From Apium graveolens (lineage: Eukaryota > Streptophyta > Magnoliopsida > Apiales > Apiaceae), in contig NC_133649.1 in NCBI RefSeq assembly GCF_009905375.1, forward strand, positions 229,814,102-229,878,101: DNA of 64,000 nucleotides. Direction: 5' to 3'. The notes beneath the pieces were generated by a model. It saw only the letters and a list, made by a program, of their open reading frames with translations, did no database searches and was not told where the DNA came from. This document shows positions 22,151 to 33,156 of the stretch, one piece after another. The stretch's first letter is position 1; every line of letters starts with the position of its first letter. The translations under genes and the position numbers were made by a program.

Positions 22151-22994
22151 GGTGACTCCTACTACAAGGTAGTGATCACTTTGACTTAGTTTCTGTAGAG
22201 CACTACAATCCCTTGAACTGTCTCGTCTTCAAGTCTTCTCTCTGAGTATTTGAATAAACTATATAACTTGCATATCCAGATATGAATCCTCACTAACAAT
22301 TCTTTTAATGATAATACTCATATTCTTTTCACAAACCATTGACGCCTAGTGCAACTGGTCTGGTTCACAGACGACTAGCTTTATTTGAGGTCTTTGTATT
22401 ATATCCTCGACTACATTGTTAAGCTTGCAACAACTTCATCGCTTTGATCACTTACTGTCAATAAACAACTGTACTTTCACTGGAATCTTTTCTGGTACTT
22501 AGACAACTTCTTCATTGTTACTACAATCTTGAATACTTCATTTACTTTTCTTCACTGACGCTTGAACATATAAATGTACTCCTTTCAGTGAGTATTGTTT
22601 TAAGGATGCAGCTGTCTTCTTTAACCTCTGTCTATACCCTGTCTTCAATTCTTCAGATTCCTAAACTTCGAATACTGTCTATCCTTAATCAATGCTAATA
22701 CATTGAAATCTTCTGATGGCACTTTTACACTGAATCTTTAACATTTCTGAAACCCTGAAAGTCTTTAACCTTTATTCTTTACTGAGGCATGAACATAATA
22801 ATGAACTTCTTTCAGTGACCTGTAAACAGACCTCAAGCCTTCTTCTTGTCTTTTGATTCTTTATATTTGTCTTGTCTTCATTTCTTCCAGATTTCTTGTG
22901 TAGACTTAGTATTATTTACCTGTCATGTTCTAGTGTTAATCTAGTGTTGAGTTATCACGTATACTGTTCGTACAGTTACGCAGTCTCACCAACA
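22144..22994 (-). repeat. LTR-like non-coding block (possible solo LTR, minus strand)
   Basis: On the minus strand it begins TGTTGGTGAGACTGCG. Internally it has two diverged copies of a roughly 48-base segment (CACTGAAAG...TATGTTCA...TCAGT), about 22550-22600 and 22770-22825. It separates E3 gag from an unrelated copia scrap. I do not see a clear target-site duplication, so the solo-LTR reading is tentative. Confidence 0.4.
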
Positions 22995-23000
22995 CAATGC

Positions 23001-23725
23001 TACCACCAACTGACAGAGATGTCATCGGTATAAAATGGGTGCCCACGAACAAGATGGATGAACAGAGTGTGGTTACAAATTACTAGAAACAAAGCAAGGT
23101 TGGCTGTTAAGGGCTACTCACAAGCAAAAAGACTATGATGAGACATTTGCACATGTAGCCAGATTGGAAGTCATTAGAATCTTTCTAGCCTTTGTAGCTT
23201 ATTCAAATTTTAAGGCGTATCAAATGGATGTCAAATGTGCATTCCTCAATAGTGATCATTCTATGTTCAGCAGCCACCTGATTTTGAGGATCCAATATAT
23301 CCTAATTTTGTTACAGACTACTCAAAGTACTTTATGGTCTGAAGCAAACACCAAGGGTTTGGTATAAAAACCCTCTCAAAAATTTAGGTTGAAAATGGTT
23401 TCACAAAAGGCATATTGGATAAGACACTGTTTTACAAGAAACACAATGATGATATCATACTGGTGCAAATTTATGTTGATGACAATATATTTTGATCGAC
23501 TAATAAAAAACTATGTCAAATATTTTTTAAGTTAATGTAAAACCAGTATGAAATGAGAATGATGGAAGAGCTGACTTATTTCTTGCATCTTCAAATTCAA
23601 CAGAGAGCTGATTAAATTTTAACCAAACTAAATATACTAGAAATTTATTGAAAAAGTTTGATATGAAAAATTCAACACATGCAAAGACTTCAATGTCAAC
23701 ACCACCAACTTGCGGGCATTAAGAT
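23001..23725 (+). pseudogene. pol: Copia reverse transcriptase fragment
   Basis: Starts abruptly with PPTDRDVIGIKWVPTNKMDE, then LAVKGYSQ and [18 protein letters not shown] (23140-23200), YQMDVKCAFLN and the catalytic box region IYVDDN (about 23470-23490; family IYVDDI). LLKKFDMKNSTHAKT follows near 23650. Frames shift several times. It is related to the RT of E2 and E10. It lacks integrase, RNase H and LTRs, so it is a small orphan piece. Confidence 0.8.
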
Positions 23726-24099
23726 TCATGTCGGAGGCATGGCACTTACTAATTAAATGCACAAAGCATCTGTAACACTTTCATGCACCTATAATGCATT
23801 TGAACTACTTTTTAATTGTTCTGTACTGCTCTGCCATACGATTTACTCCAAAATCGCTCTTTTCTTGCAGAAAAAATGATTTACCTCCAAAATTTGAAAA
23901 TAAAATTATTAGACTGAAAAGCTTGTCTCTGTACATTACAGTTACATTTAATTTTTCTTGAAAGTGAAAAAAAAAATCTCGGGAAAAAATAATAAGAGAA
24001 GCCGGCCTGCTAGAGGTAATCCTTGAAAGTAATAATGCGAAATTATATAGCTATTTCAAGCGGAGAGTGCATGTGACATCAAGATTTGGTAGTATATTT
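23726..24099. other. No recognised feature
   Basis: AT-rich, no long frame or repeat seen. Confidence 0.5.
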
Positions 24100-24312
24100 T
24101 CACATGTTAAATTAGAAGAAAAATTACTTGGCGTACGTCGTCTCTTGTCAAACAGGAGGGTAATGTGATAGCTCACTGTTTAGCAAAATTCAGTTATAAA
24201 TATGAGAAGGGTAGATGGAGGAGGTTCTTGAATGTTTGAGTAATTTTATAATCTTCATTTAATTAATTTAAATGAATAAAAAGTTTATGGCTTTTTTCTT
24301 GTAAAAAAAACT
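24100..24312 (+). pseudogene. 5'-truncated LINE 3' end (RNase H C-terminus, poly(A) tail)
   Basis: A frame ending at about 24240 reads TSSLVKQEGNVIAHCLAKFS and stops after RRFLNV. The EGN-IAH-LAK motif is the C-terminal part of the RNase H-like domain found in plant LINEs and related proteins. About 70 bases after the stop comes an A-rich end (AATAAAAAG at about 24274, then a run of A at 24303-24310), which is how LINE insertions end. Most of the element is missing, as is usual for LINEs. Confidence 0.55.
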
Positions 24313-26160
24313 GTAGCATCACTTTCTACATATCATATTGGGTAGCCAAACATGCAGTCAAAAGGTGTATGTGCTATGACCCATTTAAGCTCGTTCCCTC
24401 GTCGAACAACACACCGAAATAAGCTAAACTGCTATTTAGCTTGGTTTGTGAAAATTCTGTCAAAATTAACAAATTAACATTTAATTAGTTTTAGGATGAT
24501 CTTGAACAAACCCTGAGTTTTGAGAATTCCTATGACATCTCAAAAAAATTTAAAAAGTTTACCCCTACTTTTTTCGAGAAGAATGTACATTTATAAAAGT
24601 AATAAAACAAAAAAAATAGATCAAATGTGATAAATATGAAATTATGAATAGAAAATTTATTAAGCTCTCTTTACAGGATAATCACAAGAAAATCATACTA
24701 ATTTTGAACTATACGGCTATATCTAACAAAACAAATGGTAAATTAATAACTAAAATTATTTTTTCTCATATTTTTAGCTAGCAAGGATCTTATAACAAAT
24801 ATTTAAATTGAATTAATGGAGATGGGAGGATTCGAACCCAAATATATTTCTGAATCAAATTATGATATCATGTTAATGAACCAATCATTCTAAAATCTTA
24901 AAAATTTCTCCCAATAAAATCTTGTACTCTTTTAACGATGTAACTAATACAACCTAAAAATTCAAATATGAAAGCTCAAGTTTTCATCATTTATTAATTA
25001 TTCTTTATTGTTATTTTTTTAAAAAAATTGCTTCATACGAATACTTGTATTGGTTACCGTCATGCCTGCCCAGATCTTCGAATGATCATCATTGATCTGG
25101 TTCCGCTCACGAAACCAATGTCAAAACCAATCTATTCCCAATCTAACTTATTTTATCCAAGAGACCAATCTACGGCGGTGACACCACTTGGCCACCGACA
25201 GATATTTGAAATCGAATTATAAAAATAAGCATGTAGAATTGGCACTTCATTTTTTTTGTCTTTTGGTCATTTATCTTTTGTTCCATGCCCATTGCTTCTG
25301 TTTTATGTCTTTTTAACTTCTAGCTTTCACTATACATTATTCTTCTTAACAAATTTGGTCCACTGACTCTCACCCTTCTGAAATTTGTCAATTGGGATAA
25401 TTTTGAATCCATTTATTAAATTTTGCAGCAAATGTTAAGTATTTTTAATATTCCATCAATTTCCTTTTAACCGTTTTTAACGTTTTACATGTTAAAAAAT
25501 TATGAATACAAATGAATTATTTATAATACCTACATCAAACAAAAGTTTAGAATTTAACATTATTTTTTTTTGTCAAATGTTATCATTTTTTACATTTTAA
25601 CATGCATTTTAAAAAGTTTAAACATAAATTAAAATATAGTAAAATTGGGATGAGTAGATTTTATAATTTATCGAGATTATTAGATTATTGAGATTACATA
25701 AACAATGTCCTTATCATATCACGATCAAAAAATTGTATCAAAAATATTATTTTATGTAAAATATTAATTTGTCGATAATTAATTATTTATCTCTAAAGTT
25801 AGCAGAAGGTTTTACCTATTGTAAATTGATGGAGGTTTTCCTATAACATAGAAACAAGTTAAAAATCTTTTTATTGATCTTTAATTGAGTCAAAACTAAT
25901 ACCGTGATTAATCTTTTTCACCGGTTAGTCGGTCACTAACTTAATGGACATGGAGATGATTTGAATCATGAATTGTAAAGCACACACCTCTAAGTTGAGG
26001 AAACATGAATGATGAAAAGCACCTGTATGTCGCACTACATATGTGCATTTCTGTTGGAAAAACTTGGGAGCAAAGGCAATTGTTTTACACGTTTTCATAT
26101 GTAACTTCACATCTAGAACTTAGCAAAAAAAAACTTCACATATAGGATATCAACTATTTA
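24313..26160. other. AT-rich intergenic DNA without recognised genes
   Basis: No long coding frame with family resemblance. Contains the SINE-like piece at 24826-24900. Otherwise unassigned. Confidence 0.5.
24826..24900 (-). repeat. tRNA-like (SINE head) fragment
   Basis: On the minus strand, GGGTTCGAATCC (B box consensus) follows about 45 bases after TAGAATGATTGG (A box-like). The pair resembles the internal polymerase III promoter of tRNA-derived SINEs. No cloverleaf or tail is confirmed. Confidence 0.35.
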
Positions 26161-26539
26161 GAGCAAATCCAATAATGTCCTAACACATGCCTTATAAATA
26201 TAATAAAAAATGGTGTTCTAGTAATTTAGGATATTAATATGATATATCAATTCCATCAATTTTCCTTATAGTTATGCCTTATTATTAAAATAATAATATA
26301 TTTGAATTAAAATTGGAGGGAAGAGTAAAGAGGAGAGAGATGTGTTAAAAAATAGGGAAACAAATTTTTTATTGATAGAAATGAAATAGGACATGTATTG
26401 TGGTGCCCTAAAAATAAGGCACTTGAAAAATGTCCTAGCATTTTAAGCCATGTTTAGGACACTCTTGGAGCTCTTATTTTTATCAATTTCCCTAAATTTT
26501 GATTTAGGACAAGTTTCAAGGCTTCTCTTGGACTTGCTC
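26161..26539. mobile_element. Tourist-like MITE with TTA target duplication
   Basis: The ends are GAGCAAATCCAA (26161-26172) and the reverse complement of GAGCAAGTCCAA (26528-26539), one mismatch in 12. Both ends are flanked by TTA (26158-26160 and 26540-26542). A 3-bp TTA duplication with short terminal inverted repeats and no ORF fits PIF/Harbinger-derived MITEs (established knowledge). Length is 379 bp. Confidence 0.75.
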
Positions 26540-26619
26540 TTACGTTAATTTCCCCAACACATTAATTAGTTTTTTTAATTTGTTTTTTTCTCTCGATTAG
26601 TCAATACAGGGATCGTGGT

Positions 26620-27061
26620 AAAAAAAATATAACGCTATCATTCGGGTCGAGCGAGCCGAATTTCGATACGGGCATAATTTGACCAGAGTTTAATTCAGTG
26701 AAGCTGAGCAGAGCGATAGCTTCTTCAATAAATGCTTGTTATTCGATAAAGTTGTGAATGACTTGTTTAAATAATCGAGCCTAAACCGCTGTTTAAACTC
26801 AACTCGCTTAATTTCACAAATCGAGTCGAGTTGAGCTAGTTCGTTTAGCTAAACGAGCCAATTTTAACTTGTTAGGGTAATTAAACAAGTTGAGATGAGT
26901 CAGTTAAACGAGTCGGTTTTAACCAGTCGGGAGACCCAACTCGTTTAATTTTACACTTAATCGATTTTAAACTTCTAACCAAACTCGGCTCGTTTATTTT
27001 CATGAGTCGAGTCGAGGCAGCTTGTGTAATTTAACAAGTCGAAATTTGACAAATCTGTGAA
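26620..27061. repeat. Degenerate GAGTCGA/CTCGTTTA-rich repeat
   Basis: Words such as GAGTCGAG, AACTCG and CTCGTTTA recur many times in both orientations across about 400 bases, with no constant period. This looks like an old simple or foldback repeat. Confidence 0.5.
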
Positions 27062-27236
27062 TGTAAACTACATTCTAGAGAGAGAAATAAAGAAGAAGAA
27101 GCAAATAATATAACAGAATGAAAATTAGTTACAATGTGGCACAGGGATGGGTTTATATACAAGACTTGATAAGACTTAATGACTAGGTAACCAACTAACT
27201 AAGTCAACTTAATCTTAACCAATAGCATGAGTAACA
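27062..27236 (-). repeat. E6 3' LTR (short, about 175 bp)
   Basis: On the minus strand it runs from TGTTACTCATGC to GTAGTTTACA. A TATA-like TATATAAACCC sits in the middle and the polypurine tract (27237-27249) lies just before it. A short LTR fits a small copia element. Confidence 0.75.
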
Positions 27237-27770
27237 CCCCCTCTCAAGTTGGATGTCTGAAACATATTACAGAGATTCAACTTGGAGCTGAGTAAAGTAA
27301 GAGTTTTAGAACCAACTCCTTTAATAAACATGTCAGCTTGTTGAATTGAAGTGGAGATGTGAGTTGGAAGAAGCAAGCCTTTCTCTAACTGTTCCCGAAC
27401 TAAATGCAAATCAATTTCTATGTGTTTGGTGTACTCATGAAATACTGGATTTGAGACAATATAGATAGCAGACTGAGAATCACAGAAGAAATGTATAGGT
27501 AACTTAGGAAAGACCATCAAATCTATGAGTACTGCAACAAGCCAAATGACTTCACAACAGATATCTGCCATAGCACAATATTTTGCTTCTACAGAAGAAG
27601 GAGAAGTGCTATATTGTTTCTTGCATTTCCAGGAAACTAAGGAGTGACCAAGCATAATGCAGTACCCTGTTAAAGAATGTCGTGTGAGAGGATCACCCCC
27701 CCCCCCAATCGGAGTCATAGTAAGCTTTGAGATCCAAAAGAGTATTGGAAGATATAGAATGAAAGAGATA
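27237..27770 (-). pseudogene. pol: E6 copia RNase H (left fragment)
   Basis: The minus-strand reading joins LLDLKAYYDSDWG to DPLTRHSLTGYCIMLG across a C10 run at 27697-27706 that shifts the frame. The rest is clear: SLVSWKCKKQYSTSPSSVEAKYCAM, FFCDSQSAIYI, HEYTKHIEIDLHLVREQ, and then the end of the frame at the polypurine tract. The conserved Asp, Glu and Asp positions of RNase H are all present. The fragment stops at 27770, where the E7 LTR begins; upstream RT continues only at 50111. Confidence 0.87.
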
Positions 27771-29469
27771 TGTCCTAAGTCCAATCATGTATGAGGATTT
27801 AGGAATAACTTTTATGTAATCTGTTTTGATTTCATTGATATTAATAAAAGACTTGTTTTGTTTTTATTGCGGGCTCTATCTATTTAAATGTTTAAATAAG
27901 ATATACCACAGTTTAGAGTAAAACTTTTTATGGATTGTGATGAGATCATAATAATGAGACCTAAAAGGTGATAACTCTAAACTTAAATAGTTCCTGGTCG
28001 TAGAATTACTAACTGGTAATTAATAATCTGCAAAGATCGGTACATACTATGCTTGCTTCATTATGAAGGATGTCTGTTCTCATAGACATTTGTGTGGTGA
28101 CACTATAGCTAGAATGTAGGTGCTTATTATAGAATAAGTTCACTGAATATGACTCATACAGCTGAACAACTGATGGAGTTCACTCACGTGTCAGCAGTTG
28201 TTCACATAGTGATAGTTGTACAAGTATCCTTAGACTTGAGGTCATCATAGTCATCTTGTGTACACTGAACTATGCTTTGGTTTAGTTCTTAGTCTCAAGG
28301 GATAATTATAAGGGCTCTACTGGGTATAGGAATTTGTACACGAAGATAGTGTATGATCAATAAAGGATCTACCCCTTCCAGTGTAGGAAGAGAATGTTCA
28401 ATGCTGATCCACTTATGTTAGTTCAGGAATCTCTGGCCAGAGTGAATGAAATTAGAAAGGAGTTTCTAATTTACATTAAATAGAACTAAGCATAGTGAAT
28501 GGGAAAGCAAGTGATTAAAAAAGATAGGCTTGACACAAGTTCCATACCTTGTATTTAATCATGACATTGCAGGGTAGAAGGAATTAATTGTACGGTAACT
28601 ACTCACTGAATAGGTTCTTAGTATTCTAAGCAGTGAATTCGTATTATCCGGATAGTCGCGATATGCTGAGAAGTATCCCTCACGATGTAGAATAAATATG
28701 ATTAATTAATTAATCATATTTAATGAATTAGAGAATTTATATAAATAATGATAAAATAGTTTTATTATTATTTATTTCTACTACCGGCTTAATATTGAAC
28801 CTACAGGGTCACACCATAAAAGAGAATGTTATAATGGTGGAGGAATTAATTAATAATGGCTGATAATTATTTATTTATGAAATAAATATTTAATTTGGCA
28901 AATTTAATAATTGATTAAATGAGATTTAATTGATTATAAATTAATTAAGAAAAGGTTCTTAATATTATTAATTAAGAATTTAATTTTTGGAAATTAAATC
29001 AAGTGAGAGAATTATTTCTAAAGAGTTTAGAAAAAGGATTAATAATTAAAAATTGTTTTAATTATTAGTGAGAATAATAAAGGGTTAATAATAATAATAT
29101 TTTATGGGAAAATTTTCAGCTGAAAATTTTGCCTATAAATATACTATTATAGACCCTATTTTTGCCTCAACCAAAAAGATTTACAAAACCCTAATTCTCT
29201 CCATCTCCTCCTCCTTCATTACATCGTTTTCTTGGTGGATACCGGTGGAGTGCTTCACACTTGAGGAGCAGCTGCTAAGGACCTCCGTTCATCGTGTTTG
29301 GATCGCCATTAAAGAGCTCCATCTTTCCATTAACGTAAAGCTTCTTAAGGTAAACATACTGAACTACGAATTAAATATATTATTTTTCGCATGGATCATG
29401 CGGAGGGTTTCGGTTTTTTTTAAGATTAAATTTACGTTTTCGCTGCGTTTATGTGCTAAAAACCTTTCA
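27771..29469 (+). repeat. E7 5' LTR
   Basis: Starts TGTCCTAAGTCC at 27771 and ends TTTCA at 29469, one base before the PBS. The inverted relative is 33157-34818. The two diverge most at their U5 ends (after about 29300), suggesting subfamilies. The 132-residue frame at 29104-29502 inside it is not a gene. Confidence 0.85.
29109..29140 (+). promoter_or_regulatory. 22-bp palindrome and TATA box in E7 LTR
   Basis: A perfect 22-bp palindrome centred on CAGCTG (29109-29130) sits two bases upstream of CTATAAATA (29133-29141). E8 has the same arrangement with one A lost. The placement suggests a core promoter element; that is inference. Confidence 0.55.
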
Positions 29470-29470
29470 A

Positions 29471-29482
29471 TGGCATCAGAGC
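29471..29482 (+). promoter_or_regulatory. E7 primer binding site
   Basis: TGGCATCAGAGC, one mismatch from the usual initiator-Met site TGGTATCAGAGC, right after the LTR. Confidence 0.85.
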
Positions 29483-30897
29483 AACTTGCGAAAAAATTTT
29501 AATTCGTTTATTTGTTTAACTGTTTTCGATATATGAGCATGTACGTGATTCGCCATGATTTAATGTTGATATAATATGCTTATATATGTATGGTTTTGAA
29601 TATATGATATTCATGTGAGTTGTATAATCATAAGATGATTATGTAATCTGTATAATCATAAGATGATTATGTAATCTGTATATATACTGATATATACATG
29701 ATTTATGTTTGTTCTAATTATGAGAATCATATTAGATATGGATTCTGAATTGGCTGCTGCAGATTTGCTGAAATCTGGGTCTGGTGTCCGATTTACGCAA
29801 ATGAATACCCTATTTCATAGGTAAACGAACGTCTGAACAAAACTGATAGTTAAAGCTATCAACGACTCTTCTGTAAGGCGTTTGACGTCGTTTACTGCCC
29901 GTAAACAGTGATTCTTGTTTTTCTGATTTGATTCTGATTTTTCTGATTTTTGTCATATTTTCTTTTAATGATTAGATCATGGAGAATATGATATGTTAAG
30001 ATCAGATTATGTGTTTTAACATGCTTTTATGTGTTGTATGAGCATGGTGGATGGTTATGACCTTTCGACCTTAGTGTAATGATTTTGGTTTTGGTTTTAA
30101 ATACGACTTGCATGTCGTCAATCTTTGTAATCATAAATCTCAAATGTAACTCGAGTTATTCTTGTAAGTTCATTAGATTAATTTTACTTTCACTCATGTA
30201 ATGTAATTGAAGACTCAAGAAGGCTATCCAATGGAGGTGATACAAAGAAGAAGACGAGGCATACAAGAAGTCTAAACAAAGAAGAAGATTTATGTAATAA
30301 GTAGTTGTATTTATTTCCATCACCATATTAGATTGACCTTGATCTTTATCATGAGCTTGATAAAGATCACATAGGATAGGGCCATAACCAAACACATTTA
30401 CTTTATTGCACTTTACATTTACTTGTTTATTTAATTTTATATATGAGATATATGTCTATATTTACCATGCGATGATAGATTTAGGTGAACTTAAATCAAT
30501 ATAAGGTGTGCTCTGGAAAATCTAGAATAGGAATCGTTTCTTGCCTTAACAATAAATATTATGAATACGATCATGAGATTCTTGTGTTTATGAAACACGT
30601 AATTGAATATGAATTTTCAATATTGAGAGAAAGGATGATTTTGTCAACAACAGATTTCTATCTGTAAGAAAGGGTTATTGAGTGACGCCTCTTGAAAATG
30701 CTCCACCCGATCTGGGAATCATCTGATTATCGATTATTGATTTGAAATATTTAATTTAAAAGGAAGAATCTCTTTATAATATGATTATGATTGTAACGTA
30801 ATATAATCCCTCTAAAATTAAATAATATCAAGTAGTAATTGGCCAATGACACAACGGGCTTGTGTTGGTCATAGCCTTCCAACATGGTAGAAAGTGG
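29483..30897 (+). other. E7 non-coding leader, first part
   Basis: About 1.4 kb without a convincing frame. It holds a tandem pair of 28-bp units (29621-29648, 29649-29676), each containing ATAATCAT-AAG-ATGATTAT, a perfect 8-bp stem with a 3-base loop. No counterpart of this part remains in E8. Confidence 0.6.
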
Positions 30898-31231
30898 TTC
30901 TTATTTTTAATTTATTGTCATTTCATGCTACAGCCGAGGGCTTTGATTTCGAAATAAGAAATACTTGTCTATTACATAGAGATGTGTACATTGAATTAGA
31001 ATCTAAAGGTCGGTACGTGCTACAGCCGTGGGCCGTTGGAGACTGATTCAATCGTACGAAATGTTGGGTTAGACTTGACTTAGAATATTGAGTTTGTCGT
31101 GCCACAGCCGTGACTCAATTATTCAAGAGGCTAAACTTATATTAGGGAATAACATAAGATGTAATTGACAAGAGTTGTCTGCCTATTGAACATCACATGA
31201 CGTTTCGTGCCACAGCCGAGGTTGTGTGATG
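30898..31231 (+). promoter_or_regulatory. Four leader stem-loops with a shared loop motif (E7)
   Basis: The motif CGTGCYACAGCCGWGG occurs at about 30924, 31016, 31097 and 31205. Each copy lies between complementary arms: TTCTTATTTT/GAAATAAGAA (30898-30960), TTGAAT/ATTCAA (30991-31051), a 15-base imperfect pair (31079-31126) and CATCACA/TGTGATG (31191-31231). The arms differ between the four, so the loops are shared but the stems are not. E8 keeps all four (37827-38158). The array ends about 190 bases before the gag ATG. A role in packaging, dimer formation or translation is inference. Confidence 0.75.
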
Positions 31232-31420
31232 GAATGTAGGATCCCTATTCCCACTAGCATTATGAATGCTTAATTTTCACTTAGGGGGTTGAAAAAATTA
31301 GATAAACTAGTGGAAGACACTTATGAATAAAGACCTGATTCATATAGTGTTTTGAAATGAAATTGAATATTTGCTAAGTGTTGTTATGTGTTTATCATTT
31401 ACAGATTTACTATATTCGTC

Positions 31421-33156
31421 ATGTCTTCTGCACTATCACTCCGGAGCATACTAGATGCTCACAAGTTGACTGGTCCTAATTTAGCTGTTTGTTTTCACTG
31501 TAACAAGTTGGGGCACTGGAAGAGGAACTGCAAGGTTTACCTTTCAGAATTGAAGAAGAAGAAGGGTAGTAAGACTACCGCTTTTGATTCAGGCATGTTC
31601 ATGATCGAAGTTAATATGTCACTAGGTCAAATTTCTACTTGGGTATTAGATACCGCCTGTGGTTCTCATATTTGCAATTCGTTGCAAGGACTAAAGGGAA
31701 GTAGGACTCTTGAAAAAGATGAGGTGATTCTACGTATGGGCAATGGAGCAAGGGTTGCGGCCATATCTGTAAGATCATTTAGTTTACATATGCCTATGGG
31801 CAAGACTATTATTTTGAATAATTGTTATTACGTTTCCTCTATTGTGATGAATATTATTTTTATTCCTATGTTGGATGTGGATGGTTTTTCATTTATTATT
31901 AAGAATAATGAATGTTCTATCTTTATAGATAATGTTCTTTTTGGACGTGGCATTTTAAATAATGGTCTGTATGTATGTGATGTAGAGCATGATTTACTTC
32001 AGATTGAACAAACTAATAAAAGAAAATGAGATGATGAAAATCTGACCTATTTATGGCACTGTAGGCTAGGTCATATTAGTGAAAAAAGACTGCGGACATT
32101 GCATAAGGAAGGGTTACTTGACCCCTTTGATTTTGAATCATATCCTACATGCGAGTCTTGTCTATTGGGTAAAATGACCAAATCTCCATTTAGTGGACAT
32201 GGAGAGAAGGCTGCAGATTTGCTAGGACTGGTACACACAGATGTATTTGGACCAATGTCTACGCAAGCCATGGGTGGATTTTCGTACTTCATTACTTTTA
32301 TAGATGATAAATCTAGATTCTAATATGTGTATTTGATGAAACACAAGTCTGAAGCCTTTGAAAAGTTCAAAGAATATAAACATGAAGTGGAGAAATAAAC
32401 CAAACACAGTATTATAACTCTTCGATTCGGATCGAGGTGGTGAATACTTGAATGGAGAGTTTCTAGAACATCTCAAAGAAAATGGTATAGTCTCCTAGTG
32501 GACTCCTCCATATACTCCACAGTTAAATGGGGTATCTGAAAGGAGAAATCGAACTTTGTTAGACATGGTTCGGTCCATGATGAGCTATGCGAATCTTCCA
32601 GTATTCCTATGGGGTTATGCATTGGAAACCTCAGCATATTTACTGAATAAGGTGCCTTCCAAATCTGTTCCTCAAACACCATATGAGATATGGAAAGAAA
32701 GGAAACCGAGTCTTAAACACGTTAAGATTTGGGGATGTCCAGCTTATGTCAAGAAAGTTGACCCAGATAAGCTGGAATCTCGATCCGTAAAATGTAATTT
32801 TGTGGGATATCCTAAAGAGACTTTGGGGTATTACTTTTACACCGATCATCGGGTGTTTGTCTCCAGACATGCTACCTTCTTGGAAAAGGAGTTTATCCTT
32901 GAAGGAAACAGTGGGAACAAAATTGAACTTGATGAAGTTCAAGAAGCACAAACTACTACGGATCAAGTGGAAACACCTGTTCAGACTGAACAACCTTCTG
33001 TGGAACAGCCCATTCGTAGGACAGGGAGAGTGTCTCGCCAACCTGAGAGGTATTATGGCCTTATCATTGAGAATGACAATGAGTTGTCAATCATTGATGA
33101 TGACAACCCTGTGACCTATAATGAGGCTATGAGTAGTGTTGACTCAGAGAAATGGC
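31421..33156 (+). pseudogene. gag-pol: E7 gag-pol, deleted and truncated
   Basis: The probable start MSSALSLRSILDAHKL is at 31421. After GPN the frame jumps to VCFHCNKLGHWKRNC (the CCHC knuckle), so most of the gag capsid part present in E8 (about 230 residues) is deleted. Protease follows with WVLDTACGSHIC (family D-[ST]-G/A loop). Integrase shows LWHCRLGHI, CESCLLGK, VHTDVFGPM, a frameshift at the second catalytic Asp (about 32428) and [11 protein letters not shown] with Glu kept. The frame ends in early RT ([12 protein letters not shown]). Stops occur at about 32027 and 32321. Confidence 0.87.

Larger units (their letters stand above)
27771..33156 (+). mobile_element. E7: copia element (+), 3' part missing
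   Basis: A complete 5' LTR, PBS, long leader, gag with an internal deletion, and protease to the first residues of RT are present. The element then stops after SSVDSEKW at about 33154 and meets the E8 LTR. Same family as E8 in opposite orientation. It interrupts E6 at 27770/27771. Confidence 0.82.

Noticed and set aside
22144..22994. 5' LTR of E3
   Set aside because: Does not share the 105-bp array, ends or any visible stretch with the 12043-13740 LTR.
29104..29502. 132-residue frame across the E7 LTR end
   Set aside because: Covers U5, LTR end and PBS; not conserved in the inverted E8 LTR.
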